In this document: positions 20,391-29,268 of the stretch, piece after piece
How the letters are laid out: every line of letters starts with the position of its first letter
Position numbering within the stretch: the first letter of the stretch is position 1
Origin: Proteus hauseri ATCC 700826
GTDB lineage: Bacteria; Pseudomonadota; Gammaproteobacteria; Enterobacterales; Enterobacteriaceae
Assembly (NCBI RefSeq): GCF_001654965.1
Contig: NZ_LXEV01000003.1
Coordinates: 1 to 64,000, forward strand
Length of the DNA: 64,000 nucleotides
Direction: 5' to 3'
Notes under the pieces: model-generated
Seen by the model: the letters and a program-made list of their open reading frames with translations, nothing else
Told to the model about the DNA's origin: nothing
Databases searched by the model: none
Position numbers and translations under genes: made by a program

Positions 20391-22508
20391 TTGTACCTGT
20401 TTGAAAGCCTGAATCAAATTGTTCAAAAATATTTGCCTGATGAGCAAGTAGAACAACTAAAAAAAGCCTTTATCGTCGCCAGAGATGCCCACGAGGGACA
20501 AGCTCGCTCAAGTGGTGAGCCTTATATCACTCACCCCGTTGCTGTGGCTTGTATTCTTGCCGATATGCGATTAGACCATCAAACCTTGATGGCCGCATTA
20601 CTGCATGATGTTATCGAAGACACACCTGCGACGTTCCAAGATATCGAAAACCTTTTTGGTAATACGGTTGCGGGTCTTGTTGAAGGCGTTTCTAAGCTTG
20701 ATAAACTCAAATTTAGAGACAAAAAAGAAGCTCAGGCAGAAAACTTCCGAAAAATGATCATGGCGATGGTAAAAGATATCCGCGTCATTTTGATCAAGCT
20801 GGCAGACCGCACTCACAATATGCGCACACTGGGCTCATTACGCCCAGATAAACGTCGCCGTATTGCGCGTGAGACACTCGAAATCTACAGTCCTCTTGCT
20901 CACCGTTTAGGTATACATCATATCAAAACCGAACTTGAAGAGCTGGGTTTCGAGGCACTCCACCCTAATCGCTACCGAGTTATCAAAGAAGTCGTTAAGG
21001 CTGCTCGTGGTAACCGTAAAGAGATGATTAATAAAATCCTCTCTGAGATAGACGGGCGTTTAACCGAAGCACATATTGAGTGTAAAGTTAACGGTCGCGA
21101 AAAACACCTCTACTCTATCTACCGGAAAATGTTACTTAAAGAGCAACGTTTTCACTCGATAATGGATATTTATGCTTTTCGCGTTATCGTGAAAGAAGTG
21201 GATACCTGTTATCGCGTCTTAGGTCAGATGCACAGTCTTTATAAACCCCGTCCAGGTCGAGTCAAAGATTACATTGCAATTCCTAAAGCCAATGGCTATC
21301 AATCCCTGCATACTTCATTAATTGGCCCTCATGGTGTCCCTGTTGAAGTGCAAATCCGTACTGAAGATATGGATCAAATGACTGAAATGGGTGTTGCGGC
21401 ACATTGGGCTTATAAAGAGCAAGGTGAGCAACCTGGTACTACCGCACAAGTTAGAGCCCAACGTTGGATGCAAAGTCTACTTGAATTACAACAAAGTGCA
21501 GGTAGTTCTTTTGAATTTATTGAAAACGTAAAATCAGATCTCTTTCCTGATGAAATTTACGTTTTTACCCCAGAAGGCCGCATTGTTGAGTTACCAACAG
21601 GCGCAACTCCTGTCGATTTCGCTTATGCTGTACACACTGATATTGGTCATGCTTGTGTTGGTGCTAGGGTTGATAGACAACCTTATCCGCTTTCTCAATC
21701 ATTGCGTACGGGTCAGACAGTTGAAATTATTACCGCCCCAGGTGCGAGACCAAATGCAGCGTGGCTAAATTTTGTCGTCAGCTCCAGAGCACGATCTAAA
21801 ATTAGGCAACTGCTAAAAAATCTAAAACGCGAAGACTCCATCAACCTTGGCCGTCGTTTACTAAATCATGCTTTAGGCAATAGTAAATTAGCCGATATTT
21901 CAGCTGAAAATATTGAACGCGAATTGAAGCGAATGAAGCTACATTCAGTCGATGATTTGATGGCTGAAATTGGTTTAGGTAACGCAATGAGTGTCGTAGT
22001 GGCGCGTAACTTACTCTTAGATTTACAACATCAAGATGAAGCCACAACAACCAATGGCGAAACACCGAAATTACCGATTAAAGGTGCTGATGGCGTACTT
22101 ATCTCGTTTGCGAAATGTTGTCGCCCTATTCCGGGTGACCCCATTGTTGCTCATATTAGCCCTGGTAAAGGTTTAGTTATTCACCATGAATCTTGTCGTA
22201 ATATTCGTGGCTACCAAAAAGAACCTGAAAAATTTATGCCTGTTGAGTGGGATAAAGATATTGATAGCGATTTTATTACTGAAATTAAAGTCGATATGAT
22301 AAACCACCAAGGTGCTTTAGCGAATTTAACTGCTGCTATTAATGATGCAAACTCAAGTATTCAAAGCATGAATACAGAAGAGAAAGATGGCCGAGTTTAT
22401 TGCGCATTTATACGATTAACCGCAAAAGACCGTATCCAACTCGCCAATATCATGCGTAAGCTGCGTATCATGCCTGACGTATTACGCGTTAGCCGCAATA
22501 AAAATTAA
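20391..22508 (+). CDS. spoT: Bifunctional (p)ppGpp synthase/hydrolase SpoT
   Basis: Main (p)ppGpp hydrolase and weak synthetase of the stringent response. The start is TTG, as in E. coli, preceded by GGGGTAGG; this is supported by MYLFESLNQ. In the 705 residues the HD hydrolase domain has H72-D73 in LLHDVIEDTP, the synthetase domain follows (RVKDYIAIPKANGYQSLHT), then the TGS domain (VFTPEGRIVELPTGATPVDFAYAVH), a conserved-Cys region (AKCCRPIPGD) and a C-terminal ACT domain. Fully colinear with E. coli SpoT (702). Confidence 0.97.
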   Translation: MYLFESLNQIVQKYLPDEQVEQLKKAFIVARDAHEGQARSSGEPYITHPVAVACILADMRLDHQTLMAALLHDVIEDTPATFQDIENLFGNTVAGLVEGVSKLDKLKFRDKKEAQAENFRKMIMAMVKDIRVILIKLADRTHNMRTLGSLRPDKRRRIARETLEIYSPLAHRLGIHHIKTELEELGFEALHPNRYRVIKEVVKAARGNRKEMINKILSEIDGRLTEAHIECKVNGREKHLYSIYRKMLLKEQRFHSIMDIYAFRVIVKEVDTCYRVLGQMHSLYKPRPGRVKDYIAIPKANGYQSLHTSLIGPHGVPVEVQIRTEDMDQMTEMGVAAHWAYKEQGEQPGTTAQVRAQRWMQSLLELQQSAGSSFEFIENVKSDLFPDEIYVFTPEGRIVELPTGATPVDFAYAVHTDIGHACVGARVDRQPYPLSQSLRTGQTVEIITAPGARPNAAWLNFVVSSRARSKIRQLLKNLKREDSINLGRRLLNHALGNSKLADISAENIERELKRMKLHSVDDLMAEIGLGNAMSVVVARNLLLDLQHQDEATTTNGETPKLPIKGADGVLISFAKCCRPIPGDPIVAHISPGKGLVIHHESCRNIRGYQKEPEKFMPVEWDKDIDSDFITEIKVDMINHQGALANLTAAINDANSSIQSMNTEEKDGRVYCAFIRLTAKDRIQLANIMRKLRIMPDVLRVSRNKN

Positions 22509-22510
22509 TA

Positions 22511-23230
22511 ATGAATCCAATTCGATATGCCCGCATCTGCCAAATGATGGCGATGCGGCAACCTGACCTCACTGTTTGCCTTGAAGAAGTGCATAAATCC
22601 CATAATGTTGCGGCCGTAATCAGAACTGCTGATGCTGTTGGTATTCCTAAAATTCATGCTATTTGGCCTGAAGAAAAAATGCGTATGTTGGTATCACCCG
22701 CAGCGGGTAGTAATAGCTGGGTGAATGTTGAAACACACCCGACGATTACTGATGCAGTGTCTTCATTTCGCAATAACGGAATGCAAATTCTTGCTACGCA
22801 TCTTTCTGATAAAGCGATTGATTTTCGTGACATTGATTACACCCGCCCTACCTGTATTATTATGGGACAAGAGAAAACGGGTATTTCACAAGATGCCATT
22901 GCACTTGCCGATCAAGATATTATCGTTCCCATGATGGGGATGGTACAATCGCTCAATGTTTCTGTTGCTAGCGCCCTGATTTTATATGAGGCACAACGCC
23001 AACGTCAGGCTGCGGGTATGTATAATCGGACAGAAAGCACCCTAACAGCAGAAGAACAGCAAATTTTGTTGTTTGAAGGCGGCTATCCGGTATTAGCTGA
23101 AGTTTCTCGTCGTAAAGGATTAACTCGCCCTTATATTAATGATTGCGGTGAAATTGAAGCACCCGACTCATGGTGGGCACAGATGCAAATGACGCAGAAA
23201 CAACTTAGGAAATTAAAAAAGACGGAGTGA
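22511..23230 (+). CDS. trmH: tRNA (guanosine-18-2'-O)-methyltransferase TrmH
   Basis: SPOUT-class enzyme that 2'-O-methylates G18 in the D-loop of many tRNAs using SAM. The 239 residues include motif 1 (VHKSHNVAAVIRTADAVG), motif 2 (IIMGQEKTGIS) and motif 3 (VPMMGMVQSLNVSVASAL), which together form the trefoil knot. The start is 2 nt after the spoT stop, so it is translationally coupled. Also known as spoU. Confidence 0.96.
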   Translation: MNPIRYARICQMMAMRQPDLTVCLEEVHKSHNVAAVIRTADAVGIPKIHAIWPEEKMRMLVSPAAGSNSWVNVETHPTITDAVSSFRNNGMQILATHLSDKAIDFRDIDYTRPTCIIMGQEKTGISQDAIALADQDIIVPMMGMVQSLNVSVASALILYEAQRQRQAAGMYNRTESTLTAEEQQILLFEGGYPVLAEVSRRKGLTRPYINDCGEIEAPDSWWAQMQMTQKQLRKLKKTE

Positions 23231-23237
23231 CTTTCCC

Positions 23238-25325
23238 ATGAAAGGAAAACTGCTTGATGCAATCCCCTTAACCACTCTTCACGGCGTAGGTGCAAGTCAG
23301 GCAGATAAACTGGCAAAAATAGGGTTAGTGACTATTGAAGATTTACTTCTTCACCTTCCTTTACGTTATGAAGATCAAACTCATCTTTACGCAATAAGCG
23401 ACTTACTTGCGGGTATTCCTGCAACTGTTTCAGGTGAAATATTACGTACAGAAGTCAGTTTTGGCCGTCGCAAAATGATGACATGCCAAATTTCGGATGG
23501 CTCTGGTATTCTCACCTTGCGATTCTTTAATTTTACTGCTGCGATGAAAAATAACCTTGCTCAAGGTAAACAAGTCACTGCGTATGGTGAAGTCAAACGC
23601 GGAAGTCGCGGCCCTGAAATTATTCATCCTGAATACAAAATCAAAGTTGCTGGCACTGATGTTGAATTACAAGAAACACTCACACCAATTTATTCAACTA
23701 CTGAAGGTCTGCGACAAACGTCATTACGCAAGTTAATTGATCAAGCGCTTGAATTACTTGATACTTGTGCTATTAACGAATTACTTCCTGAGCAATTTAT
23801 TCATGGTTTACCACCATTAGCGGACGCATTACGAACGTTACACACCCCGCCTCCTGATATTGAATTTGCTGAACTCGAAAAAGGACAGCATCCTGCTCAA
23901 AAACGTCTCATCATTGAAGAACTGCTTGCTCATAATTTAGGAATGTTAAATGCACGCGCAGGAGCGCAGTCTTACCGCGCTGAGCCGTTATTTATGCCAG
24001 AATCATCCACATTGAGACAACAATTTCTCGCTTCATTACCATTCACACCAACTCATGCACAACAACGAGTTGTACATGAAATTGAAGTGGATTTAGAAAA
24101 AAACTACCCGATGATGCGATTAATCCAAGGCGATGTAGGATCAGGAAAAACATTAGTTGCTGCATTAAGCGCATTACGTGCAATTGCCAACGGTAAACAA
24201 GTGGCGTTAATGGCGCCCACAGAATTGCTCGCTGAACAACATGCTTTAACTTTTAGAAAATGGTTTGAACCTTTTGGTATTCAAGTTGGTTGGTTGGCGG
24301 GTAAGCAAAAAGGCAAAGCCAGAGAAGCGCAACAAAATGCTATCGCCAATGGTGAAGTCTCTATCATTATTGGTACACATGCGATTTTCCAAGAACAGGT
24401 AAAATTCCATTCTCTAGCACTCGTTATTATTGATGAGCAACATCGTTTTGGCGTACACCAACGTCTTGCTTTATGGAAAAAAGGGGAAGAACAAGGTTTT
24501 CATCCTCATCAATTAGTCATGACCGCAACCCCCATTCCACGCACATTAGCGATGACCGCTTATGCGGATATGGATACGTCTATTATTGACGAACTACCAC
24601 CAGGTAGAACACCCGTTACCACTGTAGCTATTCCAGATACACGACGAGATGAAATCATCGAACGAATTCGACTTGCTTGTACAGAAGAAAAACGCCAAGC
24701 CTATTGGGTATGTACCTTAATCGAAGATTCAGAGGTTTTAGAAGCCCAAGCGGCACAAGTTATCTATGAAGAGCTTACGCTAGCACTGCCTGAGATTAAA
24801 ATAGGCTTAGTTCATGGCCGAATGAAACCCGTTGAAAAACAAGCCGTGATGGCTGCATTTAAAGAAAATGAGTTACAACTGTTAGTGGCAACAACTGTTA
24901 TTGAAGTTGGGGTAGATGTGCCTAATGCCAGCTTAATGATTATAGATAATCCTGAGCGATTAGGATTAGCGCAATTACACCAATTACGCGGTCGAGTGGG
25001 TCGAGGAGCTATCGCATCACATTGCGTGCTGCTCTATAAAACACCATTAACACAGACAGCGCGATTGCGTTTACAGGTTTTAAGAGATAGTAACGATGGC
25101 TTTGTTATCGCGCAAAAAGATCTTGAAATTCGTGGGCCAGGGGAGCTATTAGGAACAAGACAAACCGGAAATGCCGAATTTAAAGTCGCCGACCTATTAC
25201 GCGACCAAGGACTAATTCCTGAAGTACAACGAATTGCGCGTTATTTACATCAACATTATCCTAAGCACTCGCAAGCCCTCATCGAACGCTGGCTACCTGC
25301 AAAGACACAGTATAGCCAAGCTTAG
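23238..25325 (+). CDS. recG: ATP-dependent DNA helicase RecG
   Basis: Superfamily 2 helicase that remodels stalled replication forks and Holliday-like junctions. In 695 residues the N-terminal OB-fold wedge domain lies at about 60-150, Walker A is GDVGSGKT (298-305), motif II is DEQH (399-402), motif III is MTATPIPRT, and motif VI is QLRGRVGRG. The C-terminal TRG-like part (GPGELLGTRQTG) is present. It follows trmH by 7 nt and is the last gene of the run; a terminator follows. Confidence 0.96.
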   Translation: MKGKLLDAIPLTTLHGVGASQADKLAKIGLVTIEDLLLHLPLRYEDQTHLYAISDLLAGIPATVSGEILRTEVSFGRRKMMTCQISDGSGILTLRFFNFTAAMKNNLAQGKQVTAYGEVKRGSRGPEIIHPEYKIKVAGTDVELQETLTPIYSTTEGLRQTSLRKLIDQALELLDTCAINELLPEQFIHGLPPLADALRTLHTPPPDIEFAELEKGQHPAQKRLIIEELLAHNLGMLNARAGAQSYRAEPLFMPESSTLRQQFLASLPFTPTHAQQRVVHEIEVDLEKNYPMMRLIQGDVGSGKTLVAALSALRAIANGKQVALMAPTELLAEQHALTFRKWFEPFGIQVGWLAGKQKGKAREAQQNAIANGEVSIIIGTHAIFQEQVKFHSLALVIIDEQHRFGVHQRLALWKKGEEQGFHPHQLVMTATPIPRTLAMTAYADMDTSIIDELPPGRTPVTTVAIPDTRRDEIIERIRLACTEEKRQAYWVCTLIEDSEVLEAQAAQVIYEELTLALPEIKIGLVHGRMKPVEKQAVMAAFKENELQLLVATTVIEVGVDVPNASLMIIDNPERLGLAQLHQLRGRVGRGAIASHCVLLYKTPLTQTARLRLQVLRDSNDGFVIAQKDLEIRGPGELLGTRQTGNAEFKVADLLRDQGLIPEVQRIARYLHQHYPKHSQALIERWLPAKTQYSQA

Positions 25326-25337
25326 GTTATTCATAAT

Positions 25338-25377
25338 TAATCGCTGTAGCATTGCTTTAAGGCGCTAACAGCGATTA
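25338..25377 (+). terminator. Probable recG terminator
   Basis: The 10-bp stem TAATCGCTGT / ACAGCGATTA with a 20-nt loop lies 13 nt beyond the recG stop. It is followed by TTTATCC, a weak U-tract, so termination may be partial. Confidence 0.5.
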
Positions 25378-25510
25378 TTTATCCTATGTCAGCTCATCTT
25401 GCTTATATATCAAGGCAATATTTCTGAAATTATCTCTCAATATCTCAATATGATAAATAACATGAGATATTAGTATCTTTATCTATAAAACACAGAATAT
25501 TACAACAGAA

Positions 25511-25536
25511 AATGCCACAGAATAATCTGTGGCATT
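25511..25536 (-). terminator. gltS terminator
   Basis: A 10-bp perfect stem, AATGCCACAG / CTGTGGCATT, with a 6-nt loop lies 33 nt beyond the gltS stop on the minus strand. There it is followed by TTCTG after the TT of the stem, a short U-tract. Confidence 0.65.
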
Positions 25537-25569
25537 GATCAATTTACAAAGAATTTATAACGAAATAAC

Positions 25570-26784
25570 TTACCCAGCAATAGTAGGGAAGAATGGTAAA
25601 AGTAAATAAAGCTTTATCACTATCGCATTCACTATATCAATAAAGAATGCTCCAACCATTGGAACCACTAAGAACGCGAGATGTGAAGGTCCAAAACGAT
25701 CTGTGACCGCTTGCATATTAGCGATAGCGGTTGGTGTTGCACCTAAGCCAAAACCACAGTGACCCGCAGCTAAAATGGCAGCATCGTAGTTTTTACCCAT
25801 AACACGGAAGGTGACAAAAATAGCGTATAGAGCCATCACACCCGCCTGCACACCTAAGATCACAATCATAGGTAGTGCCAAGGATGCCAGCTCCCATAGT
25901 TTTAAGCTCATTAATGCCATCGCTAAAAAGAGCGATAAACTAACGTTACCTAAAACAGAAACCGCCCTATCAAATACACGATAAAAACCAAGCATTGATA
26001 AACTGTTACTTAAAATCACACCAATAAAAAGAACACAGACAAACGTGGGTAGTGAGAATGCGGTGCCTTCAAGTAATTGCGATAAGAAGGTTCCCGCCAT
26101 TAAACAGATAGCAATCATCGCAATGGTTTCTAGCAATACCATTGAGGTTATCATTCTACCTGTTGTTGGCTTTTCAAATGCTGTTGGCATTTCGTGATCA
26201 TCAGCACCCAATCCTGGAGTAGGAATATTGCGGATAAGATAACGAGCAACAGGGCCACCTATGAGTCCCCCTAAAACCAATCCAAATGTTGCACACGCCA
26301 TTGCGACTTCTGAAGCACTCTTAAAACCATAGCTTTCAACAAAGGTTTTACCCCAAGCAGCACCTGTACCGTGCCCACCAGATAACGTTATCGAACCAGC
26401 AAGTAATCCCATTAAAGGATCAAGACCTAACATTTTTGCCAGTGCAATACCCACCGTGTTTTGGACAAGCAGTAACCCAACAACAACAAAAACAAAAACA
26501 AAAAGTGCTTTTCCTCCCGCTTTTAAGCTTGAAAGGTTTGCGTTCAAACCAATGGTTGCAAAAAAAGCGAGCATTAATGGATCTTTTAATGAGAGATCAA
26601 AACTGACCTCCCAATCCATCAATGATTTAAAAGCTAATAAAAGAACTGCAACAAGTAATCCACCTGCAACGGGTTCTGGGATCGTATATCGTTCTAAAAA
26701 AGGAACAGATTTCACTAACTTACGTCCGAGCAATAGAACCAAAGTGGCCGCGACTAGCGTGCCATAAACATCGAGATGATACAT
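25570..26784 (-). CDS. gltS: Sodium/glutamate symporter GltS
   Basis: Inner-membrane Na+-coupled L-glutamate importer (ESS family). The 404 residues show about ten membrane segments. The two re-entrant-loop regions typical of the family are visible: GSITLSGGHGTGAAWG and AAGHCGFGLGATPTAIANMQ. The length (E. coli 401) and position, convergent with recG and divergent from xanP, are the same as in E. coli. The start MYHLDVYGTLVAATLVLL is typical. Confidence 0.96.
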   Translation of the reverse strand: MYHLDVYGTLVAATLVLLLGRKLVKSVPFLERYTIPEPVAGGLLVAVLLLAFKSLMDWEVSFDLSLKDPLMLAFFATIGLNANLSSLKAGGKALFVFVFVVVGLLLVQNTVGIALAKMLGLDPLMGLLAGSITLSGGHGTGAAWGKTFVESYGFKSASEVAMACATFGLVLGGLIGGPVARYLIRNIPTPGLGADDHEMPTAFEKPTTGRMITSMVLLETIAMIAICLMAGTFLSQLLEGTAFSLPTFVCVLFIGVILSNSLSMLGFYRVFDRAVSVLGNVSLSLFLAMALMSLKLWELASLALPMIVILGVQAGVMALYAIFVTFRVMGKNYDAAILAAGHCGFGLGATPTAIANMQAVTDRFGPSHLAFLVVPMVGAFFIDIVNAIVIKLYLLLPFFPTIAG

Positions 26785-26957
26785 TTATGTACCCCGTCTT
26801 ATTTGTTAATTTTATATAAAAATACTACGACGCTACGTTCATCCATAAACAACGCCAAAAGCAGGTAACCCCGATTAGAAAAAAAATCCGCGACAAACAC
26901 AAGTTAAAACATATAAAAATGTGAGCCTCTCTTATGCATTTTAATAACATTAATCTT

Positions 26958-26973
26958 GCGCAAACGATTGCTT
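26958..26973. promoter_or_regulatory. PurR operator upstream of xanP
   Basis: GCGCAAACGATTGCTT fits the PurR consensus ANGCAANCGNTTNCNT at all specified positions except the first. It lies 53 bp before the xanP ATG. PurR represses purine synthesis and uptake genes when hypoxanthine or guanine is present. A second box occurs before adeP in this same window. Confidence 0.65.
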
Positions 26974-27025
26974 TTGTGGCGGAGATCATTAAAATACGTT
27001 TTTTGTCGGATAAGAAATTCACATC

Positions 27026-28417
27026 ATGGTTACTTCAGAAAATCAAAAATTGCCACAAAGTAGTGATCTTGCCAGTAAAGCAAATAGCGAGCTCCTTTTT
27101 GCTCTTGAAGAAAAGCCGCCATTACCCCAAACTCTTTTTGCCGCAGGGCAACATTTATTAGCGATGTTTGTCGCTGTTATTACACCTGCAATTTTAATTT
27201 GCCAAGCTTTAGGGCTGCCGGCTCACGATACTCAGCGCATTATCAGTATGTCGTTATTTGCATCAGGTATTGCGTCACTGATCCAAATTCGTGCTTGGGG
27301 GCCGGTGGGCTCAGGCTTACTTTCTATTCAAGGTACGAGTTTTAATTTTGTCGCCCCCTTAATTATGGGTGGGTTAGCGCTGAAAAATGGGGGTGCTGAT
27401 ACCCCAACGATGATGGCCGCACTCTTTGGTACCTTAATGGTAGCATCGCTGACCGAAATAGTTCTTTCTCGTGTACTGCATCTAGCAAGACGGATTATCA
27501 CCCCTTTAGTTTCTGGCATTGTAGTGATGATTATCGGACTTTCTTTAATTCAAGTCGGTTTAACATCCATTGGTGGAGGTTATGCGGCTATTGAAAATAA
27601 TACCTTTGGTTCACCAGAAAATTTATTACTGGCCGGTTCCGTACTTGCTGTCATTATTCTTCTTAACCGTCAAAAAAATCCTTATTTACGCGTCGCGTCG
27701 TTAGTTATCGCAATGGCTGTAGGTTACCTTCTTGCATGGGTATTAGATATGCTGCCGACACCGCCAGAGCATCAAGAAACACCATTTATTACCATTCCTG
27801 AGCCATTTTATTATGGATTATCATTTGATTGGCATTTGCTGGTTCCACTGATGCTAGTCTTTATGATCACATCCCTTGAAACCATCGGCGATATTACCGC
27901 GACCTCAGATGTATCAGAGCAACCTGTTAGTGGCCCTGTATATATGAAACGAATTAAAGGTGGTGTGTTAGCCAATGGTATAAATTCTATGGTATCGGCT
28001 TTTTTCAATACCTTTCCAAATTCGTGTTTTGGTCAAAACAATGGTGTGATTCAATTAACCGGTGTCGCCAGCCGTTATGTGGGTTATTTTGTTGCAGCAC
28101 TACTTATCCTTCTTGGCCTATTTCCTTCAGTTGCAGAATTTGTGCAGAAAATTCCAGAACCCGTATTAGGTGGTGCAACACTGGTGATGTTTGGTACTAT
28201 CGCCGCATCCGGTGTACGAATTGTCTCTAAAGAGGCGCTAAATCGCCGAGCTGTCATGATCCTCGCTATTTCATTAGCGATAGGCTTAGGGGTTTCACAA
28301 CAACCTCAAATATTGCAATTTGCACCTGATTGGTTAAAAACTTTATTATCATCGGGTATTGCAGCTGGGGGATTAACTGCAATTATTCTTAACCTGATTT
28401 TTCCACAAGAAAAATAA
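27026..28417 (+). CDS. xanP: Xanthine:H+ symporter XanP
   Basis: High-affinity xanthine permease of the NAT/NCS2 family in the inner membrane. The 463 residues have 14 hydrophobic segments in two inverted repeats. The NAT signature is visible as [17 protein letters not shown], and the upstream conserved acidic residue is in [16 protein letters not shown]. The N-terminal cytosolic stretch (about 40 residues) ends in [18 protein letters not shown]. The gene order gltS-xanP-yicH is that of E. coli. A PurR operator precedes it and a strong terminator follows. Confidence 0.94.
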   Translation: MVTSENQKLPQSSDLASKANSELLFALEEKPPLPQTLFAAGQHLLAMFVAVITPAILICQALGLPAHDTQRIISMSLFASGIASLIQIRAWGPVGSGLLSIQGTSFNFVAPLIMGGLALKNGGADTPTMMAALFGTLMVASLTEIVLSRVLHLARRIITPLVSGIVVMIIGLSLIQVGLTSIGGGYAAIENNTFGSPENLLLAGSVLAVIILLNRQKNPYLRVASLVIAMAVGYLLAWVLDMLPTPPEHQETPFITIPEPFYYGLSFDWHLLVPLMLVFMITSLETIGDITATSDVSEQPVSGPVYMKRIKGGVLANGINSMVSAFFNTFPNSCFGQNNGVIQLTGVASRYVGYFVAALLILLGLFPSVAEFVQKIPEPVLGGATLVMFGTIAASGVRIVSKEALNRRAVMILAISLAIGLGVSQQPQILQFAPDWLKTLLSSGIAAGGLTAIILNLIFPQEK

Positions 28418-28440
28418 TCTTATTGATACCAATTATATTT

Positions 28441-28496
28441 GATCTAAATACAAAACGTAGTTTCTTTATAATAAATAGGAACTACGTTTTTAGATC
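28441..28496 (+). terminator. xanP terminator
   Basis: A long imperfect palindrome: AAAACGTAGTT (28452-28462) pairs with AACTACGTTTT (28480-28490), and outer GATCTAA/TTAGATC arms extend it. It is strong in base pairs, with T residues at the foot. It lies between xanP and the next gene, suggesting separate transcription. Confidence 0.7.
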
Positions 28497-28578
28497 TCAA
28501 GCACTTGTATTTTTTCTGAAAGATTTTCCTTTTTATATTTATTATTTCTTAGCTATCAATATCATAGTCGAGAAAAAT

Positions 28579-29181
28579 ATGCCTATTCATAGTGGTATTT
28601 CAAACAGTCCATCACTTCGTTTTTTGAAAACACATTCATCAACATCGCAATATGAAATTACCAGTTTACGGAAATTTTTTATTCGCATAAAAGATGAGTT
28701 TTTAGCCCTGTTTAATTCTAACCACAAATTTACCTCTTTAGAAAATAAGACCGTGGCAGAGTTTAATTTAACAATGATGGTAAAAGATGTTGTTACCTTT
28801 ATTAAAAATACGGATCTTAACGATAATTCAAAAAAAGATAATGCGAACTATGTAAATTACGCTTTTGCATATTTGCTAACGCAATCCAAAATTCAAGTTA
28901 ACCTCTATAATATTTATCACTCAGGTGATTCTGAGCCCAATGAACTCCTTACCCAACTAATTAACTACATTAATAATGCAGATAAAAATTCACTCGACCA
29001 AACGGAATATATTCAACTTGCTAAAAAAGGAATGAAAGAGATAGCTGACGATTTTATAAATATTAAACCTCCGACACCAGAAGCAAAAGATGATGACAAC
29101 ACCATAGAGAAAAGATCTGAGCAATTTATTTCATTACAAAAAAAAATAGCAGCAATTGCTATGGAGGTTAAAAATAATTAA
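28579..29181 (+). CDS. Unrecognised 200-aa protein between xanP and yicH
   Basis: I do not recognise this protein. The frame is open from 28423, but the first 52 codons overlap the xanP terminator and read as low-complexity hydrophobic sequence; ATG at 28579 (MPIHSGISNSP) is the more natural start, although its ribosome site is weak (GAG 6 nt upstream). The 200 residues have no signal peptide or membrane helix, are rich in Lys, Asn, Thr and Ser and look mainly helical; the Ser/Thr-rich start followed by a helix (LRKFFIRIKDEFLALF) recalls secreted effector N-termini, but this is only an impression. It splits the E. coli xanP-yicH pair, so it is probably an acquired or lineage-specific gene. 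Confidence 0.6.
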   Translation: MPIHSGISNSPSLRFLKTHSSTSQYEITSLRKFFIRIKDEFLALFNSNHKFTSLENKTVAEFNLTMMVKDVVTFIKNTDLNDNSKKDNANYVNYAFAYLLTQSKIQVNLYNIYHSGDSEPNELLTQLINYINNADKNSLDQTEYIQLAKKGMKEIADDFINIKPPTPEAKDDDNTIEKRSEQFISLQKKIAAIAMEVKNN

Positions 29182-29268
29182 GCTTTAATCCGGTGAATAC
29201 TTGAGCATAGCTCAGTTTTCAGGCATAAATGTATAATCTTTTGGAGGGTGGTAAACAGGAGAAATACA

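Noticed and set aside
28423-28578. N-terminal extension of the unknown gene after xanP
   Set aside because: The extra 52 codons cover the xanP terminator palindrome and read as low-complexity hydrophobic sequence; ATG 28579 is preferred.
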